Source: JBEEOW01 sp041191405
Lineage (GTDB): Bacteria > Bacteroidota > Bacteroidia > Cytophagales > UBA9547
Assembly (NCBI GenBank): GCA_041191405.1
Contig: JBEEOW010000007.1
Location: 1-64,000, forward strand
DNA: 64,000 nt
Direction: 5' to 3'
In this document: in pieces, positions 7,409-15,118 of the stretch
Numbering within the stretch: the first letter of the stretch is position 1
How the letters are laid out: every line of letters starts with the position of its first letter
The notes under the pieces: generated by a model
The model's database searches: none
What the model saw: the letters and a program-made list of their open reading frames with translations, nothing else
Told to the model about the DNA's origin: nothing
Made by a program: the position numbers and the translations under genes

Positions 7409-9871
7409 ATGTTTACCTACGCCGATATAATTTTACCAGTATTTTTTGGAAACACTTACACTTACAAAGTTCCTTTAGAATGGCAAAATACTAACTTAAT
7501 TGGTATTAGGGTTTTGGTGCAATTTGGTGCAAAAAAAGTTTATACAGGCATTGTAAAAAACATGCACAATAATGCACCAGAAGCGTATTCAACCAAGGAT
7601 ATTATTGAGGTTTTAGATGTGTTTCCATTTGTAAATAATTTACAATTGGAATTTATCGAGCGAATTTCAACTTATTACATTTGTAATCAAGGTGACGTGT
7701 TAAACATCACATTACCCTCAGGTTTTAAGCTTAGTTCAGAGAGTATTATTCAAATAAATCCTTCATTTACAGAAGATTTAAATATAGAACTAAACGAAAT
7801 TGAATGTCAAGTTATTGACGAACTTAGACTTAAAGAACACATACTAATTAGTGATTTACAAAAGTTAATTAATCAAAAATCAACACATAAGTTAATTGCT
7901 TCACTCATTGACAAAAGAGCCATTCTTTTACTTGAACATGTAAAAGATAAGTACACCCCTTTGGTTGTAAAAAAGATAAAATTGAATGATGAATTTAGCT
8001 CAAACGAGGCCCTTTCTGGTTTAATGAATTCACTTTCTAAAACACCTTTACAACAAGATGTTTTTATGAAGTATTTGCACATTGAGCGACAAAATACCAA
8101 ACAAGCAAACACATTTAAAGGTATCTCAAAAAAAGAACTTGAAAACGTAAGTCCGTCGTCATTAAAAACATTAATTAAAAACAAAGTTTTTGTTGAAGTT
8201 GAAGAAGTAATTTCAAGAGTTGCAGTAAGCGATGATTATCGTCCGGAATTTTACCCAACACTCTCTCCTATTCAAACTGATGCCTTACAAAGTATTAATA
8301 ATCAATTATTACAAAAAGATGCTTTACTTTTTCATGGAATTACAGGGAGTGGTAAAACCGAAATATATATTTCTTTGATAAAACAAACGCTTGAAGCAGG
8401 AAACCAAGCATTGTTATTATTGCCCGAAATTGCACTTACAACTCAAATTGTAAACCGACTTACACCCTATTTCGGAAATAGTATGGCAATTTATCATTCT
8501 AAATTCTCCGACCACGAACGTGCAGAAGTGTACGAAGGTGTGTTAAAAGGGAAATTCAATTTTGTGGTTGGTGTACGTTCATCTATATTTTTACCCTTTG
8601 AAAACTTAGGTTTAATAATAATCGACGAAGAGCACGAATCATCTTACAAACAAAACGACCCATCGCCACGATACCATGCCCGTGAAACAGCCTTAATGTT
8701 GGCACAACTCCATAAAGCAAAAGTTGTATTAGGCTCGGCAACACCTTCAATAGAAAGCTATTACTTAGCTACAGTTGCAAAACGTTGGGGCTACGTATTT
8801 TTAAATCAGCGATTTGGAAATGCAGAATTGCCAGAAATTTTTACCATAAATACAGCCGAAGAAACTAGAAATAAAACCATGAAAGGCGAATTTGCAAGTG
8901 TGGTTTTAGAGAAGTTACAAGCGGTAAAAGATGCCAAACAACAATCTATTTTATTTCAAAACCGAAGAGGTTATTCGCCTTGTATTCAATGTGATGACTG
9001 CCAATGGATACCCTATTGTAAAAGTTGCGATGTGCGTTTAACCTACCATTTGGGAGCCCAAGAAATGCGTTGTCACTATTGTGGCTACCACGAAAAAGTG
9101 AGTAAAAATTGTCAAACTTGTGGCTCCCCAAGATTACGAACCATTGGTACAGGTACTCAAAAAGTAGAAGATGAATTAAGTATTCACTTGCCAGATTTAC
9201 GCTTAAAACGTATGGATTTGGACACAACCAGAAGCAAAAATGCTTACCAACAAATTATTCAAGCATTTGAAGACCAAGAAATTGATGTATTAATTGGTAC
9301 TCAAATGATTACCAAAGGTTTAGATTTTGAAAATGTAAGTTATGTGTTGGTTATTGATGCCGACCATTTATTGCACTTTCCTGATTTTAGGGCTCAAGAA
9401 CGTACTTTTCAATTGATAACTCAAGTAAGCGGACGAGCAGGTAGAGGAAATGAAAAAGGTTTAGTACATATTCAAACTAAAGAACCTCAGCGTCAAATAT
9501 TTAAACATATAATCAATTACGATTATACCACATTTTTTGAGGAAGAAATCAAAGAACGTGAATTGTTTTCGTACCCACCTTTTGTTCGATTAATTAAAAT
9601 AACTTTCAAAGCAAACAGTAGAGAAACTTCAATAAAAGTGGCGAATCTATTTAAGGAAGCATTAAGCAGTAGTTTGGGGAACAGAGTTTTAGGTCCGGAA
9701 GCACCAGGAATTGAAAGAGTGCGAGATATGTACCTCCAAAACTTAATGATTAAACTTGACCGAACAGGAATGAATATCGCAGCAATTAAAGAGCATATTC
9801 GTACAGCAAATATAAAAGTAAACCAAATCTACCCACGAGTTCAGATTCATATTGATGTTGATCCAGCCTAA
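7409..9871 (+). CDS. priA: Primosomal replication-restart helicase PriA
   Basis: Superfamily 2 3'-5' DNA helicase that reloads the replicative helicase at collapsed forks. It has 820 residues; the N-terminal 3'-DNA-binding domain includes YTYKVP and GIRVLVQFG. Walker A GITGSGKTE is at about 310-318 and the DEEH box at about 405. A zinc-binding insertion with paired Cys motifs (CIQCDDC, YCKSC, CHYC, CQTC) spans about 525-571. Motif TQMITKGLDFENV and the arginine motif QVSGRAGRG follow. All helicase motifs and the Cys pairs look intact. The ATG start gives the expected N-terminus. It appears to be transcribed alone. Confidence 0.96.
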   Translation: MFTYADIILPVFFGNTYTYKVPLEWQNTNLIGIRVLVQFGAKKVYTGIVKNMHNNAPEAYSTKDIIEVLDVFPFVNNLQLEFIERISTYYICNQGDVLNITLPSGFKLSSESIIQINPSFTEDLNIELNEIECQVIDELRLKEHILISDLQKLINQKSTHKLIASLIDKRAILLLEHVKDKYTPLVVKKIKLNDEFSSNEALSGLMNSLSKTPLQQDVFMKYLHIERQNTKQANTFKGISKKELENVSPSSLKTLIKNKVFVEVEEVISRVAVSDDYRPEFYPTLSPIQTDALQSINNQLLQKDALLFHGITGSGKTEIYISLIKQTLEAGNQALLLLPEIALTTQIVNRLTPYFGNSMAIYHSKFSDHERAEVYEGVLKGKFNFVVGVRSSIFLPFENLGLIIIDEEHESSYKQNDPSPRYHARETALMLAQLHKAKVVLGSATPSIESYYLATVAKRWGYVFLNQRFGNAELPEIFTINTAEETRNKTMKGEFASVVLEKLQAVKDAKQQSILFQNRRGYSPCIQCDDCQWIPYCKSCDVRLTYHLGAQEMRCHYCGYHEKVSKNCQTCGSPRLRTIGTGTQKVEDELSIHLPDLRLKRMDLDTTRSKNAYQQIIQAFEDQEIDVLIGTQMITKGLDFENVSYVLVIDADHLLHFPDFRAQERTFQLITQVSGRAGRGNEKGLVHIQTKEPQRQIFKHIINYDYTTFFEEEIKERELFSYPPFVRLIKITFKANSRETSIKVANLFKEALSSSLGNRVLGPEAPGIERVRDMYLQNLMIKLDRTGMNIAAIKEHIRTANIKVNQIYPRVQIHIDVDPA

Positions 9872-9966
9872 AATATTAATATCAAGTTTTTATTGTAAAT
9901 CTGGTATTACTAATACTAACCATTTCAATTTTATTGATTTAAATAAAACATAATTTCTTTCGTAAT

Positions 9967-10004
9967 TTCAAATTAGGAATTTGAATCTTTAACATTTAGA
10001 TTTG
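9967..10004 (+). promoter_or_regulatory. Candidate folA promoter with upstream dyad
   Basis: TAGATTTG at 9997-10004 matches the Bacteroidota -7 box TAnnTTTG and lies 37 nt before the folA ATG. Just upstream is an 8-bp inverted repeat, TTCAAATT-agg-AATTTGAA (9967-9985), in the right place for an operator. No regulator is assigned. Confidence 0.45.
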
Positions 10005-10041
10005 TTAGTAAAGAATTTTTTATGCTATAAATACTACAAAA

Positions 10042-10536
10042 ATGAAAGTTTCAATAATAGTTGCACAAGCCTCAAATAGAGGAATTGGTTATGATAATAA
10101 ACTCATGTGGCGTCAATCAGATGATTTAAAAAGGTTTAAACAATTAACAACTGGTCACACAGTTATTATGGGTAGAAAAACTTTTGACTCAATTGGCAAA
10201 CCACTACCTAATAGAAAAAATATTATTATTTCAAGAAAAACCGATCTTCAAATTGATGGTTGTATTGTAGTAAATTCAATCGAAGCTGCTTTGCAATTAG
10301 CTCAAAATGAGTCAGCATCAGAAGTTTTTATTATTGGTGGTGGAGAGATTTATGCGTTAACTTTACCAATTTCTAACACACTTTATGTAACTGAAATTAA
10401 TACAGATTTAAAAGAAGCAGATGCATTTTTCCCTGAAATTGATAAAAAAATCTGGAAAATTGATTCAACAGAATCATTCAAGGCAGATGAAAAAAACCAA
10501 TTTGATTACCAATTTATAAATTATTCTAAAATATAA
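10042..10536 (+). CDS. folA: Dihydrofolate reductase
   Basis: NADPH-dependent reduction of dihydrofolate to tetrahydrofolate for thymidylate, purine and methionine synthesis. At 164 residues it is a typical chromosomal DHFR. Visible features are the N-terminal strand IIVAQASNRGIGYDNKLMW, the active-site acidic residue as Asp in SDDLKRF (about 27), the cofactor loop GRKTFDSIGKPLPNRKNI, and GGGEIYAL (about 96-103). glgP starts 2 nt after its stop, so the two are cotranscribed. No thymidylate synthase gene is next to it, unlike in many bacteria. Confidence 0.95.
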   Translation: MKVSIIVAQASNRGIGYDNKLMWRQSDDLKRFKQLTTGHTVIMGRKTFDSIGKPLPNRKNIIISRKTDLQIDGCIVVNSIEAALQLAQNESASEVFIIGGGEIYALTLPISNTLYVTEINTDLKEADAFFPEIDKKIWKIDSTESFKADEKNQFDYQFINYSKI

Positions 10537-10538
10537 TT

Positions 10539-12155
10539 ATGCTAAGCAATAACTCAACTGTAGCTTATTTCAGTATGGAATACGCCATTGATCAAGCTTT
10601 AAAAATATATTCGGGTGGTTTAGGATTTTTAGCAGGTTCTCATTTAAGAAGTGCTCATGCTTTAAATAAAAATTTAATAGGTATTGGTATTTTATGGAAA
10701 CATGGTTATTACGACCAAGATAGAAACGAAAACCAAGAAATGGTTTGTACTTTTAGAAATAAATCATATCATTTTTTAGAAGATACCCTTATTAAATTTA
10801 CAGTAAATATTCACGATAAAGAGGTTTGGGTAAAAGCATTTCTATTAAAACCTGAAACTTTTGGTTCCGCTCCTCTTTATTTATTAAGTACTGATGTTCC
10901 TGAAAATGATTTTTTATCGCAAACAATTACGCATAATTTGTACGATAAAAATGAAGCTACAAGAATAGCACAAAGCATCATTTTAGGTATTGGAGGAGGA
11001 AAATTAATAGATATTCTAAATCTTAATATTCAAACCTATCACCTAAATGAAGCACATGCTTTACCATTAGCATTTTATTTATTTAAAAAATATGATGAGG
11101 ATAAAGAAAAAGTTAAACAGAAGCTGGTTTTCACTACACATACTCCAGAAGTAGCTGGAAATGAAGAAAGAAATAAGGATTTATTAGCAGAGATGCATTT
11201 TTTCGGAGAACTCAATATTCAGCAAGTAGAGCAAATAACCAATCAATTTGGGCTAAATTTAAATTATACTTTAGCGGCTTTACAACTTTCACGTAAAGCA
11301 AATGCTGTTTCACAAATTCATGGTAATGTATCTCGTGAAATGTGGAAAGGCAATAACAATATTTGTGAAATAACGCATATTACAAATGCTCAAAACCAGG
11401 CTTATTGGCAAGATAATATATTGAAATCTGCTTTAGATAATAATGATTTTCAATTACTTGAATTAAGGAAAAAAGAGCTAAAATCTGAGCTTTTTCAAAC
11501 TGTTGCAAACCAAACAGGTAAATTATTTGATAAAAATATACTTACAATTGTTTGGGCTCGACGATTTGCTGGTTATAAACGTGCCGATCTATTATTGCGT
11601 GATTTAGAACAATTTAATGAATTAATTCACGACCAAAAGTCTCCAATTCAAATTATTTGGGCAGGTAAACCATACCCATTTGCGCAAGCTGATTTGGAAT
11701 TATTCCATTCAATTCAACAACAAACCTCTCATCTTAAAAATGTTGCAGTGCTAACAGGATATGAATTAGCTCTTTCTGCACAACTTAAAAAAGGTGCTGA
11801 TATTTGGTTAAATACACCTCGTTTTACAAGAGAAGCTTCAGGCACTAGTGGTATGTCGGCAGCAATGAATGGAGCTATAAACTTTTCAATACCAGATGGT
11901 TGGGTTGCTGAATTTGCAAAACATAACTATAATTCGTTTGTAATTCCTGTTGCAGATGAATTGAGAGATAATCCAATTTTGCAAGAAATTGAAGAAGGTA
12001 AAAGAATGTATGCAATTTTAAATCAAGAAGTTAAGCCAACATATTATCAAAATAAAACCAAATGGCTTGAGATAATGAAAAATAGTATGCTTGATGTTAC
12101 TCCTCAATTTGATTCGGATAGAATGGTAAATGAGTATTTTGAAAAAATGTATTGA
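10539..12155 (+). CDS. glgP: Short alpha-glucan (glycogen) phosphorylase family protein, PLP-Lys position is Ser
   Basis: Family GT35 protein of 538 residues, much shorter than the 800-residue E. coli or rabbit enzymes and typical of the alpha-glucan phosphorylase branch (TIGR02094-like). Recognisable segments are VAYFSMEYAID at the N-terminus, YHLNEAHALPLAF, VWARRFAGYKRADLLL and NTPRFTREASGTSGM. The family signature E-A-[SC]-G-x-[GS]-x-M-K ends here in M-S: the codon is TCG and the residue is about 445. The Lys that normally forms the Schiff base with pyridoxal phosphate is therefore absent. Either the lineage uses a different arrangement or the protein is not a conventional phosphorylase. 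The upstream gene is folA, 2 nt away. A large heptamer-repeat palindrome follows the stop. Confidence 0.85.
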   Translation: MLSNNSTVAYFSMEYAIDQALKIYSGGLGFLAGSHLRSAHALNKNLIGIGILWKHGYYDQDRNENQEMVCTFRNKSYHFLEDTLIKFTVNIHDKEVWVKAFLLKPETFGSAPLYLLSTDVPENDFLSQTITHNLYDKNEATRIAQSIILGIGGGKLIDILNLNIQTYHLNEAHALPLAFYLFKKYDEDKEKVKQKLVFTTHTPEVAGNEERNKDLLAEMHFFGELNIQQVEQITNQFGLNLNYTLAALQLSRKANAVSQIHGNVSREMWKGNNNICEITHITNAQNQAYWQDNILKSALDNNDFQLLELRKKELKSELFQTVANQTGKLFDKNILTIVWARRFAGYKRADLLLRDLEQFNELIHDQKSPIQIIWAGKPYPFAQADLELFHSIQQQTSHLKNVAVLTGYELALSAQLKKGADIWLNTPRFTREASGTSGMSAAMNGAINFSIPDGWVAEFAKHNYNSFVIPVADELRDNPILQEIEEGKRMYAILNQEVKPTYYQNKTKWLEIMKNSMLDVTPQFDSDRMVNEYFEKMY

Positions 12156-12256
12156 TAGGTAGATGTTAGATTTTAGATAATAGATTTTAGACTTTTAATT
12201 TATAATTATTTACAAATCTAAAGTCTAAAATCAATTATCTATAATCTAAAAACTAT
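12156..12256. repeat. Heptamer-repeat inverted array between convergent genes
   Basis: Left arm 12165-12201 consists of 7-bp units such as TTAGATT, TTAGATA, ATAGATT, TTAGACT. Right arm 12214-12250 is built of AAATCTA, AAGTCTA, TTATCTA, TAATCTA. The arms are complementary over 37 positions with about five mismatches, across a 12-nt loop. The array reaches the stop codon of the SDR gene on the other strand. It is probably a bidirectional transcript-end structure. Confidence 0.7.
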
Positions 12257-13128
12257 TTTCCTCTTATATTTTTTTCTATTTCTAACCAATCAGCTTTACT
12301 TAACTCACTTAAGTGATTAAATTCGCCAGCACCTTTTAGCCACTCTCCACCATCAAAAGTAACTACTTCTCCATTCATGTACGAAGAATAATCACTCATT
12401 AAGTAAGAAGCTAAATTCATTAATTCTCTATGATCACCAACCCTACCCAAAGGAATTCTTTGTTCAGGATTAAATTTTTCTTCTAAATGTGCAGGAAATA
12501 ATCTTTGCCAAGCACCATCAGTTGGGAATGGTCCTGGTGCAATTGCATTCAAACGAATAGCTCTATTTCCCCACTCAACTGCTAACGAACGAGTTAATGC
12601 AATCACACCAGCTTTTGCTGTTGCTGAAGGCACTACAAAACCAGAACCTGTACTTGCGTAAGTTGTTACAATACTCATCACTTTGCCAGGCAATTGATTT
12701 GATAACCAATATTTGCCCATTGCTAAAGTAAAATTATAACTTCCTTTTAAAACAATATCTACAATTATATCAAAAGCCCTGTTACTTAATCTTTCAGTCG
12801 GACTAATAAAATTACCAGCAGCATTATTTACTAAACCTGTAATTGGACCTAACTTTTCAATAGTTTCTTTTATAACTTTCTCTATTTCATCGTATTTTCG
12901 CACATCACAAACCATAGCTAACACTTCACCTCCAGTTAGTTCTGTCAATTCTTTTGCTGTTGCCAATAAAACATCTTCTTTTCTACTGCAAATACAAACC
13001 TTAGCTCCTAATTCCAAAAATGACTGAGCCATAGACTTCCCTAAGCCAGTTCCGCCACCTGTTACAATGATAACTTCATTTTTGAAACTATCTTTAGGTA
13101 ACATATTTTTCTGAATAATATTCGACAT
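12253..13128 (-). CDS. SDR-family oxidoreductase, 2,4-dienoyl-CoA reductase-like
   Basis: Rossmann-fold dehydrogenase of 291 residues with the NADP(H) motif GGGTGLGKSMAQSF at about 24-37 and NNAAG at about 106. The classical YxxxK catalytic pair is replaced by SATAK, which is the pattern of 2,4-dienoyl-CoA reductases (compare human DECR2), where the Tyr is not used. VVPSATAKAGVIALTRSLAVEWG and the C-terminal MNGEVVTFDGGEW also fit that group. The inferred role is reduction of dienoyl-CoA during degradation of unsaturated fatty acids. It is divergent from the OmpA-like gene 69 bp away. Confidence 0.82.
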   Translation of the reverse strand: MSNIIQKNMLPKDSFKNEVIIVTGGGTGLGKSMAQSFLELGAKVCICSRKEDVLLATAKELTELTGGEVLAMVCDVRKYDEIEKVIKETIEKLGPITGLVNNAAGNFISPTERLSNRAFDIIVDIVLKGSYNFTLAMGKYWLSNQLPGKVMSIVTTYASTGSGFVVPSATAKAGVIALTRSLAVEWGNRAIRLNAIAPGPFPTDGAWQRLFPAHLEEKFNPEQRIPLGRVGDHRELMNLASYLMSDYSSYMNGEVVTFDGGEWLKGAGEFNHLSELSKADWLEIEKNIRGK

Positions 13129-13197
13129 TTTGCTTCGTTTATTGGTTAGATACTTTGAAATGAGTATTTTTGGAAAATATACGATTTTATTTGAGCA

Positions 13198-14175
13198 ATG
13201 ATTAAGAATTTCATAAAAATATCAATAGCAACTTATGCACTTACTAGTTGTGTAACCGCTAAAAAATACGACCGTTTGATGGCTGAAAAAGTAAAACTTG
13301 AAGGAGAAAAAGCACAATGTGCTGATTCTTTGAGTCTTTATAAAAATAAATCTATCAAATGTGACGAACTTTCTAGGGCTTTATCTAAAGAAGTTAATGT
13401 ATTAAAGGAAGATACGGCATTAAATAATTCATCTTTTAGACGAATTAAATCATTATATGATGAAGAAGTAAGAGTAAATGATCGTTTGAAAAAAGATTAT
13501 AAGTTATTATTAGATAATAGCTCAGCAGAAAGTTCAACAATGAGTAAATCATTATTGAAAAAAGAAGAAGAATTACAGCTAACTTCAACTAAAAATGCAC
13601 AATTAAGTGAAGAGTTGAATAAACTTAGTGCTGATTTAAAACAAAGAGAAGCTCGTTTGAAAGAACTTGAAACCATTTTAGCCAATAAAGATAAAGCTGT
13701 TAATGACCTAAAAAACAAAGTGAGCGAAGCCTTACTTGCATTTAATGGTACTGATTTAACAGTGAATGTTAAAAATGGCAAAGTGTATGTATCTCTTTCT
13801 GAGCAACTTTTATTTAAATCTGGTTCTAGAGAAGTTGATAAAAAAGGAGTTGAAGCTTTAAAGAAATTAGCTGGTGTATTAAAAGAACAAAAAGATATCA
13901 ATGTGAATGTTGAAGGTCACACTGATGATGTTCCAATGAAAGGTAACGGAGCAATTGCAGACAACTGGGATTTATCTGTATTAAGAGCAACTTCAATTGT
14001 TAAATTAATTTTAGCAGAAGGAGTTGATCCTAAAAAACTTATCCCAAGTGGTAGAAGCGAATTTGCTCCTATTGCAGATGGTAAAACTGCAGAATCTCGT
14101 CAAAAAAATAGAAGAACTGAAATTATATTAACTCCTAAATTAGATGAGTTATTTAAAATTTTAGAGAATAATTAA
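13198..14175 (+). CDS. OmpA-family lipoprotein with coiled coil
   Basis: Protein of 325 residues. A short signal peptide ends in the lipobox-like ALTSC (Cys 18), so it is probably anchored to a membrane by lipid. Residues about 25-185 are heptad-rich and strongly charged, a likely long coiled coil. Residues about 190-315 form an OmpA C-terminal domain that binds peptidoglycan non-covalently (VNVEGHTDDVPM, WDLSVLRATSIV, SRQKNRRTEIIL). Similar proteins are annotated as MotB-like, but there are no flagellar genes and no membrane helix here, so an envelope-tethering role is more likely. A perfect terminator follows. Confidence 0.9.
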   Translation: MIKNFIKISIATYALTSCVTAKKYDRLMAEKVKLEGEKAQCADSLSLYKNKSIKCDELSRALSKEVNVLKEDTALNNSSFRRIKSLYDEEVRVNDRLKKDYKLLLDNSSAESSTMSKSLLKKEEELQLTSTKNAQLSEELNKLSADLKQREARLKELETILANKDKAVNDLKNKVSEALLAFNGTDLTVNVKNGKVYVSLSEQLLFKSGSREVDKKGVEALKKLAGVLKEQKDINVNVEGHTDDVPMKGNGAIADNWDLSVLRATSIVKLILAEGVDPKKLIPSGRSEFAPIADGKTAESRQKNRRTEIILTPKLDELFKILENN

Positions 14176-14191
14176 TAATACAAATTATATT

Positions 14192-14235
14192 ATCAACAAA
14201 AAAGCAACTCAATTTTGAGTTGCTTTTTTGTTGAT
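14192..14235. terminator. Bidirectional terminator, perfect 21-bp stem
   Basis: 14192-14212 pairs perfectly with 14215-14235, with a TT turn. The GC-rich centre (GCAACTC/GAGTTGC) is flanked by A6 and T6, so it can stop both the OmpA-like transcript and the convergent gene at 14255-14818. Confidence 0.9.
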
Positions 14236-14254
14236 AATTTATGTATAAATATAC

Positions 14255-14818
14255 TTATGCTAATTTCAAATCCTTTTCATAAGATTTAAACAAAGTATTT
14301 AATTCATATGAGAATTTTTCTGGAATATCAAAGTACACTAATTTGATAGTAGAATCTTTTCTTTTTATAAAAGTTTCAATTATACCTTTAAACTGATGAA
14401 AAATAGGCATTGATTCATGACGCATCATACAGAATTGAGTAATTCGTAACTTTGCAGCATTTAACTGAATACAAATATCAATTACATCATTAGTTAATTT
14501 AGCGGCCTCATCATGCCCAAAAAAAGTAAATCTTTCAACGAAAGGGCTCAATAATAAATGTAAATTATTATTACTTAAAACTCCAATAGTTTGCGTTTCA
14601 TTCGCTTGATTACAAGCATTTTTTAACACTTCTTTATCTAAACTATAAAGTTGATTAGCAATAGAAAATTCTACAGGGCGAGCAGCGCAACTAATAGCAT
14701 CAAAAGTATATTCATCATCTTCATGTACTTTAGTGATAACAGCTTTAGCTTCATCGTAGGCAATGTTACCAGTTTCAATAACCATTTCTACACCAGCAAT
14801 GTTAAACTTATAATTCAT
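14255..14818 (-). CDS. Hypothetical cytosolic protein
   Basis: Protein of 187 residues with no signal peptide or membrane segment, an ordinary codon pattern and a clear ATG. It starts MNYKFNIAGVEMVIETGN and has two Cys in the first half. A mixed alpha/beta pattern is visible, but I recognise no family. It is convergent with the OmpA-like gene and shares its terminator; dnaE is divergent from it. The 300 bp between 14819 and 15118 hold the dnaE promoter and otherwise only AT-rich sequence. Confidence 0.7.
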   Translation of the reverse strand: MNYKFNIAGVEMVIETGNIAYDEAKAVITKVHEDDEYTFDAISCAARPVEFSIANQLYSLDKEVLKNACNQANETQTIGVLSNNNLHLLLSPFVERFTFFGHDEAAKLTNDVIDICIQLNAAKLRITQFCMMRHESMPIFHQFKGIIETFIKRKDSTIKLVYFDIPEKFSYELNTLFKSYEKDLKLA

Positions 14819-15029
14819 AATTAAAACTTTAATATTTTTAATTTAAATATTAGAAATGTTTGATTGGAAAACAAAATCAAAATTGTTTAACCATTCGTAC
14901 TTCAAATCTATACATTTTTTTTAACGCACAAAACAACTTTTAGGTTTTATTACATTTTTTAATGAATTATTTTATGAATAAATTTTAGTAAAATATAATT
15001 ACTTTTTTTTCACTAATTAAATTTAAGTA

Positions 15030-15055
15030 TTGACAGTTTTAAAATTCTATTCTTG
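15030..15055 (+). promoter_or_regulatory. Predicted dnaE promoter
   Basis: TTG at 15030-15032 (within TTGACA) and TATTCTTG at 15048-15055 fit the Bacteroidota -33/-7 pattern with acceptable spacing. The implied transcript start near 15062 lies after the upstream TTG at 15053, which supports the ATG at 15119 as the dnaE start. Confidence 0.55.
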
Positions 15056-15118
15056 CTCCAAATTTCTTATCTTAGCAAACCAGTTACCTTACTGAAAATT
15101 GATTTAAACTTCAATAAA

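Noticed and set aside
13497..13901. 134-codon open frame antisense to the OmpA-like gene
   Set aside because: It lies wholly inside a well-supported gene with clear domains. The Ser/Phe/Leu-rich translation is typical of a shadow frame.
15053..15118. N-terminal extension of DnaE from TTG 15053
   Set aside because: It would overlap the predicted -7 promoter box, and the PHP domain starts directly at the ATG at 15119.
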